A DNA stretch of 64,000 nt. Origin: Flavobacterium sp. CECT 9288 (GTDB lineage: Bacteria; Bacteroidota; Bacteroidia; Flavobacteriales; Flavobacteriaceae). Positions within the stretch are counted from its first letter, which is position 1. Each line of letters starts with the position of its first letter. Location: NCBI RefSeq assembly GCF_918731615.1, contig NZ_OU957226.1, positions 2,171,501-2,235,500 on the forward strand. The letters run 5' to 3'. The translations under genes and the position numbers were made by a program. Of this stretch, positions 43,818-52,921 are shown piece after piece. The notes beneath the pieces are model-generated. The model made no database searches, had not been told where the DNA came from, and saw only the letters and a program-made list of their open reading frames with translations.

Positions 43818-44303
43818 TTATTCAAATTCAATTAACAACTGACCTTTATCTACAGCATCACCTGTTTGCACAGAAATACTTTTAATAACACCTTCGCGTG
43901 GTGAAAGAAAGCTATTTTCCATTTTCATGGCACCCAGAATAATCAAGTTGTCATTTTCTTTCACTGTTTGGCCTACAACTACATTGATTTCTAAAATCAA
44001 ACCAGGCATAGGCGCCTTGATAAAATTAACTTGTTTTGAAAGTCCTGTTTCAAAACCCATTTCTTTTATCAAACTATCCAGCGGGCTAGAAATTGCAACA
44101 GTATAGGTGTTGCTATTTACCTTTACGGTATATTTTTTTTGATGAAAATCAGCAGATAGAATTTCTGCTTTAAAGGCTACATTTTCATGAAGAATATGAA
44201 AATTTTTTTTTTCGATACTTACAGCATCAACTTTTGCAACGCGCTCGCTATCCAAATCAAAATGAAAAGTGTCGTTTACAGTAACTTTATAATCAATACT
44301 CAT
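43818..44303 (-). CDS. biotin carboxyl carrier protein (acyl-CoA carboxylase)
   Basis: A 161-residue carrier. The C-terminal biotinyl domain has the biotin-accepting Lys127 in LGAMKMEN and the usual PMPGLILEINVVVGQTVKENDNL before it. The N-terminal half is a variable domain typical of Bacteroidota carrier subunits of propionyl- or methylmalonyl-type carboxylases. It is the first gene of the three-gene carboxylase operon. No TAnnTTTG box is evident in the 100 bp upstream. Confidence 0.93.
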   Translation of the reverse strand: MSIDYKVTVNDTFHFDLDSERVAKVDAVSIEKKNFHILHENVAFKAEILSADFHQKKYTVKVNSNTYTVAISSPLDSLIKEMGFETGLSKQVNFIKAPMPGLILEINVVVGQTVKENDNLIILGAMKMENSFLSPREGVIKSISVQTGDAVDKGQLLIEFE

Positions 44304-44405
44304 TTGCTTCTTATTTTAGTGTTGTAAAAATAAGTAAAAGAAAACGTTTTCGTAATCGAAAAATAAAAGTTTTATGCTAATTAGATATAGTTTATTGAAA
44401 AAAAC

Positions 44406-46604
44406 TTAAAGTACTAACAACTTATATTCTCTTAATGTTTTAATAGGCTTTGAGTACCAAAACAATTCAAAATCTTCCAGACTTAGTTCAAAATCTGCTT
44501 TTAATTCCTGAAAAGTATAATTTTTAACATTCAAAACGGAGATTTTCTCCAAAGTTGTCACCAACCATTCACCCTCGTTTTTATTGGTAAGAATACTATA
44601 AGGCTCTTTTTTATCATGAAAAGTAAGTGTAGTCATTTCCCATGAATTTCCTTTCTTAGTTTTAGTAAAATGATCCACTAACGGCTTTCCTCCTAGCCAA
44701 ACAATTTTGGCAGTTGGTTTTATATTGAAAGTTTCTTCATCTTCTAAAGCATTAACAATAAAATCAGATTGAATTTTTGTTTTTGGAATCTTAAATTCAA
44801 ACCAATCCTGAAGATTGTATTCAAAACAAATTCCGTGCATGTAATTGTAAAGTGATTTTTTAAGTCCAAAACTAAACTTGTCGTGATTTATTCCAGTAGC
44901 ATCGGTATAATCAATATCATTGTTAGCAAATGTCCCTATGCTTTCTGTGTTTTTTTTAACTCCAAATTGCTCCGGGTACAAACCTACAGGACTGTGTGCT
45001 GTCATGGCAAACTGATGCCAAAATCCCGATTGTAAAATACCTAATTCAAATAATTGACGCACCATTTCTAAGCTATCAATAGTTTCCTGAATGGTTTGAG
45101 TAGGGTAACCATACATTAAATAGGCGTGCACCATGACACCGGCTTGGGTGAAATTTCGGGTTACTCGAGCCACTTGTTCAACCGTTACGCCTTTGTCTAT
45201 TAATTTTAATAATCTATCTGAGGCTACTTCTAGACCACCAGATACCGCAATACAACCAGAGGCTTTGAGTAGCAAACATAAATCCTCAGTAAAACTCTTT
45301 TCAAATCGAATATTAGTCCACCAAGTGACCGCTAATTTTCGACGCAAGATTTCCAAAGCTAAGGCTCGCATTAAAGCTGGCGGAGCTGCTTCGTCAACGA
45401 AATGAAAACCTGTTTCCCCTGTTTGGGCTATCATTTCCTCCATTCGATCACATAATAAATTAGCAGCAACGGGTTCGTAAATTTTGATATAATCTAATGA
45501 AATATCACAAAACGTACATTTTCCCCAATAACATCCGTGCGCCATGGTCAGTTTATTCCAGCGACCATCACTCCACATACGGTGCATGGGATTCACAATT
45601 TCAATAACCGAAATGTATTTATCCAAAAGTAAATCTGAATAATCAGGTGTGCCTACTTGTGATTGCTTGTAATCAGGTTTTGTAGAATTGTTTTTATAAA
45701 CTACTTTTCCGTTTTCTAATAAAAAAGTTCGTTTGTAGGTATTGTAATTTGGATTTTCAATAGAATGAATTAACTCGTCAATTGGCATTTCTCCATCATC
45801 CAAAGTAATAAAATCAAAAAATTCAAAAACACGCGCATCCGAGAGTGAACGTAATTCCGTATTTGGAAAACCACCACCCATTGAAATTTTAATATTGGGA
45901 TAATTATTTTTCACCCATTGCGCAGATCGGAACGCAGCATATAAATTCCCAGGAAACGGTACCGAAATCAGGAATAAGGTAGGTTGAATAGCTTCGATTC
46001 GCTCTTTTAGAATCGAAAGCAAGATTCCGTCAATATAAGTTGGCTCACCTTGTAAAGCTTCGTACAGCTCGTCAAATGAACTTGCACTTCGACCCAAACG
46101 TTCCGCATAGCGGCTGAAGCCAAAATTAGCATCAACACATTCCACAATAAAATCCGAAATATCTTCGAGATACAAGGTGGCTAGATGTTTTGCTTTATCT
46201 TGTGTTCCCATTGTTCCAAAAGCCCAATCGAGTTCTTCTAACTGTGTAAATCGTGACGCCTCTGGCAGAAAATCTTCTTGACAAATTTGAAGCGCTAATG
46301 TTGGATTTTTTCCTTGTAAAAAAGAAATAACAGGATTAATTGTTTTAAGATATTCTTCTTGCAAAGCATAAATTCGCTTAGAATTATCTGAGATCTCTCC
46401 AGCTTTAAACTTTTGACTTCCTACCTGAAACAAACTTTGCAAACCTTCTTTGGAAAACAATTTCAAAATCACTTCAATCCCTAAATCAGCCTGCACAGAT
46501 TCAATACCTTTCGTATTCAAAAACCCTTTGATATAAGCTGTTGCAGGATACGGAGTATTCAATTGCGTAAATGGCGGAGTGATTAGGAAAAGTTTTGTTT
46601 TCAA
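44406..46604 (-). CDS. B12-binding-domain radical SAM protein
   Basis: A 732-residue protein with an N-terminal cobalamin-binding-like domain and a radical SAM core. The cluster motif is HGCYWGKCTFCD, that is CX4CX2C, one residue longer than the canonical CX3CX2C. Further SAM-core landmarks are FVDEAAPPALM, GLEVASDRLLKLIDKGV and VMVHAYLMYGYPTQT. The start is TTG 46604: an in-frame TAA lies three codons upstream, and the related copy at 48394-48498 also has TTG here. The function is unknown; the class includes methyltransferases and peptide-modifying enzymes. It begins 6 bp after the nuclease-like gene. Confidence 0.9.
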   Translation of the reverse strand: MKTKLFLITPPFTQLNTPYPATAYIKGFLNTKGIESVQADLGIEVILKLFSKEGLQSLFQVGSQKFKAGEISDNSKRIYALQEEYLKTINPVISFLQGKNPTLALQICQEDFLPEASRFTQLEELDWAFGTMGTQDKAKHLATLYLEDISDFIVECVDANFGFSRYAERLGRSASSFDELYEALQGEPTYIDGILLSILKERIEAIQPTLFLISVPFPGNLYAAFRSAQWVKNNYPNIKISMGGGFPNTELRSLSDARVFEFFDFITLDDGEMPIDELIHSIENPNYNTYKRTFLLENGKVVYKNNSTKPDYKQSQVGTPDYSDLLLDKYISVIEIVNPMHRMWSDGRWNKLTMAHGCYWGKCTFCDISLDYIKIYEPVAANLLCDRMEEMIAQTGETGFHFVDEAAPPALMRALALEILRRKLAVTWWTNIRFEKSFTEDLCLLLKASGCIAVSGGLEVASDRLLKLIDKGVTVEQVARVTRNFTQAGVMVHAYLMYGYPTQTIQETIDSLEMVRQLFELGILQSGFWHQFAMTAHSPVGLYPEQFGVKKNTESIGTFANNDIDYTDATGINHDKFSFGLKKSLYNYMHGICFEYNLQDWFEFKIPKTKIQSDFIVNALEDEETFNIKPTAKIVWLGGKPLVDHFTKTKKGNSWEMTTLTFHDKKEPYSILTNKNEGEWLVTTLEKISVLNVKNYTFQELKADFELSLEDFELFWYSKPIKTLREYKLLVL
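46513..46604 (-). repeat. duplicated segment, intact copy (radical SAM 5' end)
   Basis: These 92 bases, the first 30 codons of the radical SAM gene, recur at 48394-48498 at about 90 percent identity apart from one 13-bp tandem repeat there. Homology begins at the TTG start and ends abruptly after GAATAC. Confidence 0.88.
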
Positions 46605-46610
46605 AGGAAT

Positions 46611-47111
46611 TTATTTAATTTTTAAAACCGTTTTTACAGACAATCCAAAACCGCTTTCTTCTCGAAAATTTTCACATTTTTCGTGAGAAATAGTAGACGT
46701 TGGTCTAGCTAAATTAGAAACAATTGCATACTTTTTAACGAAAACTAAATTAGGATGATATTTTTGAAATTGAAAAATAGTAGACTTAATTTGCCCTATA
46801 CAATCTTCTACACTTTTATGGTGACTTTCAGCTAATTCAACGAATGTAATATTATTATCGTAAATCAACATTCCATCGCAAATACTTTCTTTGTCTTTAC
46901 TATTTTCTTTGTGAATTTTAACGCAATTATCGATAGGGTAAAAATTAATTGATTTTCCTGTAGAATTTAACACTCGAAGCATACTCGCTTTTTCAGCATC
47001 AAAGACTAAGTAGGCAGGAATATCATTATGAAGTTCATCGTGAATACCAAATTCATTAACTTTTGTAGTTTCAAATTCACAATTTGTTTTAAAAAAATTT
47101 ATTTCCTGCAT
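46611..47111 (-). CDS. small nuclease-like partner of the ATPase (PD-(D/E)XK-like)
   Basis: A 166-residue protein I cannot assign to a named family. The middle part looks like the core of a PD-(D/E)XK nuclease fold: SICDGMLIY (D79), ITFVELAES (E92, with Ala94 where a catalytic Lys is usual), a helix with CIGQIKSTIFQF (Q107) and a following strand FVKKYAIVSN. The missing Lys means activity is uncertain; the lysine may have migrated. It overlaps the upstream ATPase gene by 13 bp (47099-47111), so the two are translationally coupled, and it stops 6 bp before the radical SAM start. Confidence 0.7.
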   Translation of the reverse strand: MQEINFFKTNCEFETTKVNEFGIHDELHNDIPAYLVFDAEKASMLRVLNSTGKSINFYPIDNCVKIHKENSKDKESICDGMLIYDNNITFVELAESHHKSVEDCIGQIKSTIFQFQKYHPNLVFVKKYAIVSNLARPTSTISHEKCENFREESGFGLSVKTVLKIK

Positions 47112-48331
47112 TCTTCTTCTATGTCAAGTAGTTCATTAAATAAATCATTAGTATCTTCTAAACTATTATTCAAGAAATTATTATCTAAAATCAATCCTCT
47201 TTCAGATTTTATAGAAATAACTTTCCCTTTATCGTCAATTTGATAAATTCCAGTCAAATCAGGATTTACAGAAGACTTCACGGGTACAATCAACTCTATT
47301 TTTTCTAATAAATCTGTATTTCCCTTTACTTTCTCTTTTATTTTGAACGCTTTCATTGCAAGAGTTGTATAAGCAATAATATAAGGACTGTGAGTAGTCA
47401 AAATAAGATGATTATCTTCTTTATCATTATTAAATTCAAAAGACTTAAATAGAATGTTTTTTTGGCTTTCAGGAAATAAATTTTGTTCAATTTCTTCGAT
47501 AATCGAAAATAAGTTTTGTGGTAAAAATTTCTTATGCAAGTTATCCATAGCAATTTGAAATTCCTCTTGAGATAAACTCGGATTTGACGCTAGATTTGAT
47601 TCCATAGAGCGCAATGCTTCTCTTTCGGCAAAACTTAAATTATCTATACTGTTTGTCTTTAGATTATTTATAAAGTACTTTAAATAGTACAAGACAAGCA
47701 TCATGGGTACTACAGATTGTATTCCACTCGAAGCCTCTGAAAGCTTTAAATCATTAAATCCTTCTCCTGAAATAGATGAAATTTTATTTGATTTATTATA
47801 TTCAAATTTTATGTCATTAATATGAATTGAAATTGGTCGTGACAAACTCCGACACGCTTTTGTATATTCTTCAAGAGTCCAGCTTAACGATTTTGGTAGA
47901 CCCTTCACATTCTCTAGCTCTTCTAAAACACTTAAGAAATTTCGTTCAGCAGGAATATAAGTTATTTTAGGAATTTCATAATTATCAACCTCCTTTATAT
48001 TTACTTCTACCGAACCAGTATCATATTTAAAATGAATATATTTCCCACTATATTCAATATAAGAATCTGGCTTAAAATAATTTTGAATAGATTGCCATTT
48101 ACACCATTCTGTTATAAAGGCATCGTCTTTAACAACATTATCAATAGAAATAGTTCTCTTTGCCAATGCCTTCTCAATCCAAGTCAAAGTAGATATTAAT
48201 TTAACAATACTACTTTTACCACTACCTTGCCCTCCTATAAAAATCATCAATTTATCGATTGGCAAGAAACCATCATTATCAATAAACCCTTCTTTTATTG
48301 GTCCAAAATTTTTAATCTTAATTGATGACAT
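47099..48331 (-). CDS. ABC-type AAA ATPase (OLD/AAA_15-like) of a two-gene module
   Basis: A 410-residue SMC/ABC-like ATPase, as in the OLD, Septu and PARIS defence ATPases. Walker A is GGQGSGKSS (33-41), the signature-like motif is LSEASSGIQS (197-206), Walker B is FSIIEEIEQNLFP (275-287, Ile where IEEPE has Pro) and the H-loop is TTHSPY (312-317). There is no C-terminal TOPRIM: the last 90 residues are polar. I start at ATG 48331 (MSSIKIKNFGPI), not at a TTG eight codons upstream. It is coupled by a 13-bp overlap to the nuclease-like gene. A defence or toxin role is inference from architecture only. Confidence 0.85.
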   Translation of the reverse strand: MSSIKIKNFGPIKEGFIDNDGFLPIDKLMIFIGGQGSGKSSIVKLISTLTWIEKALAKRTISIDNVVKDDAFITEWCKWQSIQNYFKPDSYIEYSGKYIHFKYDTGSVEVNIKEVDNYEIPKITYIPAERNFLSVLEELENVKGLPKSLSWTLEEYTKACRSLSRPISIHINDIKFEYNKSNKISSISGEGFNDLKLSEASSGIQSVVPMMLVLYYLKYFINNLKTNSIDNLSFAEREALRSMESNLASNPSLSQEEFQIAMDNLHKKFLPQNLFSIIEEIEQNLFPESQKNILFKSFEFNNDKEDNHLILTTHSPYIIAYTTLAMKAFKIKEKVKGNTDLLEKIELIVPVKSSVNPDLTGIYQIDDKGKVISIKSERGLILDNNFLNNSLEDTNDLFNELLDIEEECRK

Positions 48332-48393
48332 TATTCTATGTTTTGTATTTAGCAAATGTATGCTTTTTAGCTTGAAATCGAAATCTAAAATTA

Positions 48394-48498
48394 GTATTCA
48401 AAAAGCCGTTGATATAAGCCGTTGATATAAGCCGTTGACGGATAGGGAGTATTCAATTGCGTAAAAGGCGGCGTGATTAGAAAAAGTTTTGTTTTCAA
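48394..48498 (-). pseudogene. remnant second copy of the radical SAM 5' end
   Basis: On the minus strand from TTG 48498 this matches the first 92 bases of the radical SAM gene, then stops being related exactly after GAATAC. It differs by about nine substitutions, mainly at third codon positions, and contains a 13-bp tandem duplication (ACGGCTTATATCA twice) that shifts the frame and leads to a TAA. It sits on the far side of the inserted two-gene module. Confidence 0.85.
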
Positions 48499-48642
48499 AA
48501 GAGAGATTGTTTTGTTACAAAAATAAAGGTTAAAAATGGATTCTTTGTCATTTAAAAATAGACTTTTCCTAAACATATCTTAAACCAAAATTAACTAACT
48601 TTACTTTTTATTACTTTAGCGACAAATTTAGAAACTCAAAAC

Positions 48643-50235
48643 ATGCCAACCGACTGTATCAGCTATCAAAATTCCGGATATTTCTCTACTTTGATGAACG
48701 ATTATTTAGATCAAAAAAACAATTTAAATACTCTGTACAACAGATTTCCAAATCTTGAAAACTTTGAAGAGCAAATTCTTGAAAAGCAAAATAACTTTGA
48801 CAATAGCAACAGATCCATTTTAGTTTCTACTTTACAAAAACAATATTTAAAAGTTGAAACTTCTGTTTTGACCAAACAAAATATTGAATCTTTAAATAAT
48901 ATAAATACATTCACTATCACAACTGGTCATCAACTAAATTTATTCAGCGGACCTTTATATTTTTTGTATAAAATCATCTCGACAATTAATTTAACAACAG
49001 AATTAAAATCGAAATATCCTTCCTATAATTTTGTTCCCATTTACTGGATGGCAACTGAAGATCATGATTTTGAAGAAATTAATTATTTCAATTTTAAAGG
49101 TAAAAAATTCCGTTGGAACAAAGAAAGTACTGGACCAGTTGGCCGATTATCTACTGAAGGTTTGGCCGATTTCCTTGAAGTATATGCACTCGAATTAGGT
49201 TCTAGTATAAATGCGAATACCCTAAAAAAACTATTTGAAGATTCTTATATCAAACACAATAATCTCGCCGATGCTACTCGGTTTTTAGCCAATGCACTAT
49301 TTGGTAATTACGGCTTAGTAATTATAGATGCCGATAATGCTGACTTAAAACGTAGCTTTATTCCATACATCAAAGAAGAATTACTGCAGCAAACTTCTCA
49401 TAAATTAGTACTCGAAACTGCTGAAAAATTAAAAGAGTACACCATTCAGGTAAATCCGAGAGAAATAAATCTGTTTTATATTGAAGATAACATCCGGGAA
49501 CGCATCATCTTTGAAAACAATAAATACAAAGTAAACCACACTAAACTAGAGTTTTCTGAAACAGAAATTCTATCCATTTTAGAAAATCATCCAGAAAAAT
49601 TCAGTCCAAATGTAATTATGAGACCGTTATATCAAGAAGTAATTTTACCAAATCTTTGTTACATTGGCGGAGGTGGAGAAATTGCCTATTGGTTAGAACT
49701 CAAATCTTTTTTTGCTGCTGCAAAAATTACTTTTCCAATGCTTCTGCTAAGGAATTCTGTTTTATTAGCAACCGAAAAACAAGCCAAAAAAGCAGATCAA
49801 TTAAACTTGAGTTGGTCCGACTTGTTTTCAAAACAGCAAGACTTAAGAAATGATAAAACTAAAGAATTATCAGAGATTCAAATTGATTTAAAAGATTTAA
49901 AAGACCAATTAAAACAACAATTTGATTCGCTTCATCAACGTGCCACAAAAACCGACCAATCTTTTATGGGAGCCCTAAAAGCTCAGGAGGCCAAACAAAT
50001 AAAGGGATTAGAAAACCTAGAAAAACGTTTACTAAAAGCTCAAAAAAGGACTTTAAGTGATGTTTTACAGCGAATTACCGATTTACAAAACGAACTTTTC
50101 CCAAATCAAAGTTTACAGGAAAGACAAAATAATTTTTCAGAATTTTACCTTGAATATGGTGAGAATTTAATTCCGCAATTGATTCAAATGCTAAAACCAT
50201 TGCAATCTAATTTTGATATAATTAAATTTCCTTAA
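48643..50235 (+). CDS. bshC: bacillithiol biosynthesis cysteine-adding enzyme BshC
   Basis: A 530-residue enzyme proposed to add cysteine to GlcN-malate, the last step of bacillithiol synthesis. The diagnostic N-terminal segments are present: TITTGHQLNLFSGPLYFLYKI and PIYWMATEDHDFEEINY, followed by GPVGRL, a Rossmann-like core (VIIDADNADLKRSF) and FSPNVIMRPLYQEVILPNLCYIGGGGEIAYWLELK. A coiled-coil C-terminal region (about 390-490) is typical. Length is normal. The gene for a membrane acyltransferase follows 16 bp later. Confidence 0.95.
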   Translation: MPTDCISYQNSGYFSTLMNDYLDQKNNLNTLYNRFPNLENFEEQILEKQNNFDNSNRSILVSTLQKQYLKVETSVLTKQNIESLNNINTFTITTGHQLNLFSGPLYFLYKIISTINLTTELKSKYPSYNFVPIYWMATEDHDFEEINYFNFKGKKFRWNKESTGPVGRLSTEGLADFLEVYALELGSSINANTLKKLFEDSYIKHNNLADATRFLANALFGNYGLVIIDADNADLKRSFIPYIKEELLQQTSHKLVLETAEKLKEYTIQVNPREINLFYIEDNIRERIIFENNKYKVNHTKLEFSETEILSILENHPEKFSPNVIMRPLYQEVILPNLCYIGGGGEIAYWLELKSFFAAAKITFPMLLLRNSVLLATEKQAKKADQLNLSWSDLFSKQQDLRNDKTKELSEIQIDLKDLKDQLKQQFDSLHQRATKTDQSFMGALKAQEAKQIKGLENLEKRLLKAQKRTLSDVLQRITDLQNELFPNQSLQERQNNFSEFYLEYGENLIPQLIQMLKPLQSNFDIIKFP

Positions 50236-50251
50236 GAAAAACCATAAATAA

Positions 50252-51523
50252 ATGATAAAAGAACGCCTAATTTCGCTGGATGTATTTAGAGGATTTACTA
50301 TTTTATTGATGACTATTGTCAATAATCCAGGAAGCTGGGCGACTGTTTATCCTCCTTTATTACACTCAGATTGGAATGGTTGTACTCCTACAGATTTAGT
50401 TTTTCCCTTTTTTATTTTTATAATGGGAGTAGCGGTTTCATTTGCAATGCCTACAAAAAATTTTGATAACAAAACCTTTAATAAAATACTAATTCGCTCC
50501 TTACGAATGTTTTGTTTAGGAATGTTTTTCAATTTTTTTGGAAAAATACAACTTTTTGGACTAGACGGTATTCCCTTATTAATAGGACGCATAATCATAA
50601 CAATTAGCGTGGGTTATTCACTCATGGGCAGTTTCAATGCAAAAGTAAAAACGTATTTAGCTATTGGTATCTTTGTTACATTTTTATGTTTAGCATATAG
50701 TGGAATTGAAGCTTATCAAGACGTCAGGTTACCGGGAGTTTTACAGCGCATTGGAATTGTATATTTTGTAATATCTCTTTTATATTTAAAAACAACGCTT
50801 AAAACGCAAATCATAGTAGCATCAACAATTTTAATAGGATATTGGGCAGTAATGACATTGATTCCGGTTCCAGGAATTGGATTACCAATTCTTGATAAAG
50901 AAACTAATTTGGCATCTTGGATTGACAGCGTCTTTTTAAAAAATCATGTGTGGGCAGTTACAAAAACGTGGGATCCAGAAGGAATTCTAAGTACAATTCC
51001 TGCAATAGCCTCAGGAATAATAGGATTACTGATAGGTCAATTACTCAATCGTCCATTACCTAAACTGGAAATTGTAAAAAAAATGGGAATTGCTGGAATT
51101 ATTCTTATTATTCTTGGTCTTTTATGGAGCGTCACATTTCCTTTAAATAAATCACTTTGGACGAGCTCTTTTGTTTTATACACATCTGGTATAGCAATAC
51201 TTTCGTTAACTATTTTCTATTATGTAATTGATGTTGCTAACTATAAAAAATGGACAAAACTATTTCTTGTTTGGGGAGTAAATCCAATGATTGTATTCTT
51301 CTTTTCTGAAATAATTCCACAAGCATTAGAAATGATTCAATTTCAAAATCCAGAAATTCCTTCTGAACAAATTAATCTTCAAAATTATTTGTATCATTTT
51401 TGGATTGCACCAGTTTTTAATAATCCTATGACGGCATCCTTAGCCGGAGCTTTGATCTATGTAACTATTTGGTCTTTGATTTTAAGACTATTTTATAAAC
51501 ATCAATTAATATTTAAGGTATAA
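50252..51523 (+). CDS. HGSNAT/NagX-like membrane acyltransferase
   Basis: A 423-residue polytopic membrane protein with about ten membrane segments. The N-terminus RLISLDVFRGFTILLMTIVNNPGSW, followed by LHSDWNGCTPTDLVFPFFIFIMGVAVSFA, is characteristic of the DUF5009/heparan-alpha-glucosaminide N-acetyltransferase family. Members acetylate amino sugars across the membrane using cytoplasmic acetyl-CoA; in bacteria they are linked to glycan or cell-wall recycling. It is 16 bp from bshC and probably cotranscribed. The substrate is unproven. Confidence 0.9.
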   Translation: MIKERLISLDVFRGFTILLMTIVNNPGSWATVYPPLLHSDWNGCTPTDLVFPFFIFIMGVAVSFAMPTKNFDNKTFNKILIRSLRMFCLGMFFNFFGKIQLFGLDGIPLLIGRIIITISVGYSLMGSFNAKVKTYLAIGIFVTFLCLAYSGIEAYQDVRLPGVLQRIGIVYFVISLLYLKTTLKTQIIVASTILIGYWAVMTLIPVPGIGLPILDKETNLASWIDSVFLKNHVWAVTKTWDPEGILSTIPAIASGIIGLLIGQLLNRPLPKLEIVKKMGIAGIILIILGLLWSVTFPLNKSLWTSSFVLYTSGIAILSLTIFYYVIDVANYKKWTKLFLVWGVNPMIVFFFSEIIPQALEMIQFQNPEIPSEQINLQNYLYHFWIAPVFNNPMTASLAGALIYVTIWSLILRLFYKHQLIFKV

Positions 51524-51601
51524 TTTAAAAAAAAGGCCTGATTAATCTTAAACAAACTCCTTTTAATTGGTGATTTATTAAAATAAACACATAAAAAAGT
51601 T

Positions 51602-51609
51602 TACTTTTG
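51602..51609 (+). promoter_or_regulatory. ndk -7 element (TACTTTTG)
   Basis: TACTTTTGCAGCC, a full TAnnTTTG match with the same downstream context as at typA, 33 bp before the ndk ATG. Confidence 0.6.
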
Positions 51610-51642
51610 CAGCCAATTCGAAAAACTTAAAAAAACAAAAAA

Positions 51643-52062
51643 ATGGCTACTAATAGAACATTTACAATGATCAAGCCTGATGCTGTTGCTAATGGACACA
51701 TCGGAAACATTTTAGCAATGATTACTAATGCAGGATTTAAAATCGTTTCTTTAAAATTAACACAACTTACTGTTGCTGATGCTCAAGCATTTTATGCTGT
51801 TCACGCTGCAAGACCTTTTTACGGTGAATTAGTTGAATTCATGTCAAGAGGACCAATCGTTGCTGCAATTTTAGAAAAAGACAATGCTGTTGAAGATTTC
51901 AGAACTTTAATTGGAGCTACAAATCCAGCTGAAGCTGCTGAAGGAACTATCCGTAAAGCATACGCAACTTCTATTGGAGAAAATGCAGTTCACGGTTCTG
52001 ATAGCGATGAAAATGCAGCTATTGAAGGTGCTTTCCATTTTGCTGGAAGAGAGCAATTCTAG
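51643..52062 (+). CDS. ndk: nucleoside diphosphate kinase
   Basis: A 139-residue housekeeping enzyme that transfers the gamma phosphate between nucleoside tri- and diphosphates through a phosphohistidine. The N-terminus [16 protein letters not shown] and the active site ENAVHGSDS (His117) are classical, and the length is normal. It is a single transcription unit with its own promoter box and a strong terminator. Confidence 0.98.
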   Translation: MATNRTFTMIKPDAVANGHIGNILAMITNAGFKIVSLKLTQLTVADAQAFYAVHAARPFYGELVEFMSRGPIVAAILEKDNAVEDFRTLIGATNPAEAAEGTIRKAYATSIGENAVHGSDSDENAAIEGAFHFAGREQF

Positions 52063-52106
52063 TATTCAGTTTTCAGTCGCAGTTAATAGTGACATATAAA
52101 AACAGA

Positions 52107-52140
52107 AAATCCCGTTTCATAATTGAAACGGGATTTTTTA
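52107..52140 (+). terminator. rho-independent terminator of ndk
   Basis: AAATCCCGTTTCA (52107-52119) pairs with TGAAACGGGATTT (52124-52136), followed by further Ts. Confidence 0.93.
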
Positions 52141-52179
52141 TTTGCAATCTCATTGAAAACTAAACACTGTGAATTTTCA

Positions 52180-52476
52180 CTATCTTAAAACCACATCTTT
52201 CACCACATCGCGTCTTAATTCCTCATTGATCATTTTGATGATTTTAGACTTTCCGTGACTTAATTCCTCTCGCAAAACAGACGAAGTCAACTCCACATAT
52301 AACGTGCTTCCTTTCAAAACTACATTATTCGTATAACTGTTCACACCATTCCCCATAAGATTTTTCCAAGCATCTTTCACATCAATTTGATCCATGCCAG
52401 GTTGTAACTTATTCACTTGGATTATTTGTTTCAAAACATCCCCTATAGTACTCTGATTATTTAATCTCTTTGCCAT
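52180..52476 (-). CDS. DUF721 (DciA-like) protein
   Basis: A 98-residue protein of the DUF721 family, which includes DciA, a helper in loading the replicative helicase. The core VKDAWKNLMGNGVNSYTNNVVLKGSTLYVELTSSVLREELSHGK is diagnostic, including the V-L-R-E-E-L-S motif. It overlaps the upstream lipoprotein gene by 20 bp on the same strand, so the two form a unit. The relation of the short Bacteroidota members to replication is inferred from the family. Confidence 0.88.
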   Translation of the reverse strand: MAKRLNNQSTIGDVLKQIIQVNKLQPGMDQIDVKDAWKNLMGNGVNSYTNNVVLKGSTLYVELTSSVLREELSHGKSKIIKMINEELRRDVVKDVVLR

Positions 52477-52897
52477 CGCCCATCAAGTTTATTGCTGTTG
52501 CTCTTTTATAATGGTATTCCGTTTTATCTTTATTCAACAACACCAGCTCTTCATTTGTTAAGGCTATAATTTCCTCACTCCATTTCATATAAGGCGTTGT
52601 GTAGTCTATAAAAACACGGTCATCCTCATAACGTACAGCTACTTTTTCCTCTACATCATTCACTAAAAAAGTACCATCAAGTTGTGGCATCACTTTTTTT
52701 CTAATCCCTTTGTCTTTTACAATATTAAAATAATCGTAAACCTCATTCATCCTATACTCCTTATCCTCAATAGAGTCAAAAACAACTTTTTTAACCTCCC
52801 AATATCCATTTAACAGAGCTACATCTTCGGTTTTAATATTTTGCTTACATGCCAAAAATACCAAGATGAGAATAAAAAAACCAACTATCTTTTTCAT
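52457..52897 (-). CDS. lipoprotein, lipocalin-like
   Basis: A 146-residue lipoprotein (MKKIVGFFILILVFLAC, Cys17). The mature part has the pattern GYWEVKKVVFDS, TFLVNDVEEKVAVRYEDDRVFIDY and LTNEELVLLNKDKTEYHYKR, which fits a small lipocalin-like or DUF4923-like beta-barrel common in Flavobacteria. Its 3' end overlaps the DUF721 gene by 20 bp. A structured repeat lies just upstream (52922-53000). Function is unknown. Confidence 0.8.
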   Translation of the reverse strand: MKKIVGFFILILVFLACKQNIKTEDVALLNGYWEVKKVVFDSIEDKEYRMNEVYDYFNIVKDKGIRKKVMPQLDGTFLVNDVEEKVAVRYEDDRVFIDYTTPYMKWSEEIIALTNEELVLLNKDKTEYHYKRATAINLMGDGKEIK

Positions 52898-52921
52898 ATC
52901 TATTTTTTTTAGGAGCTATTT

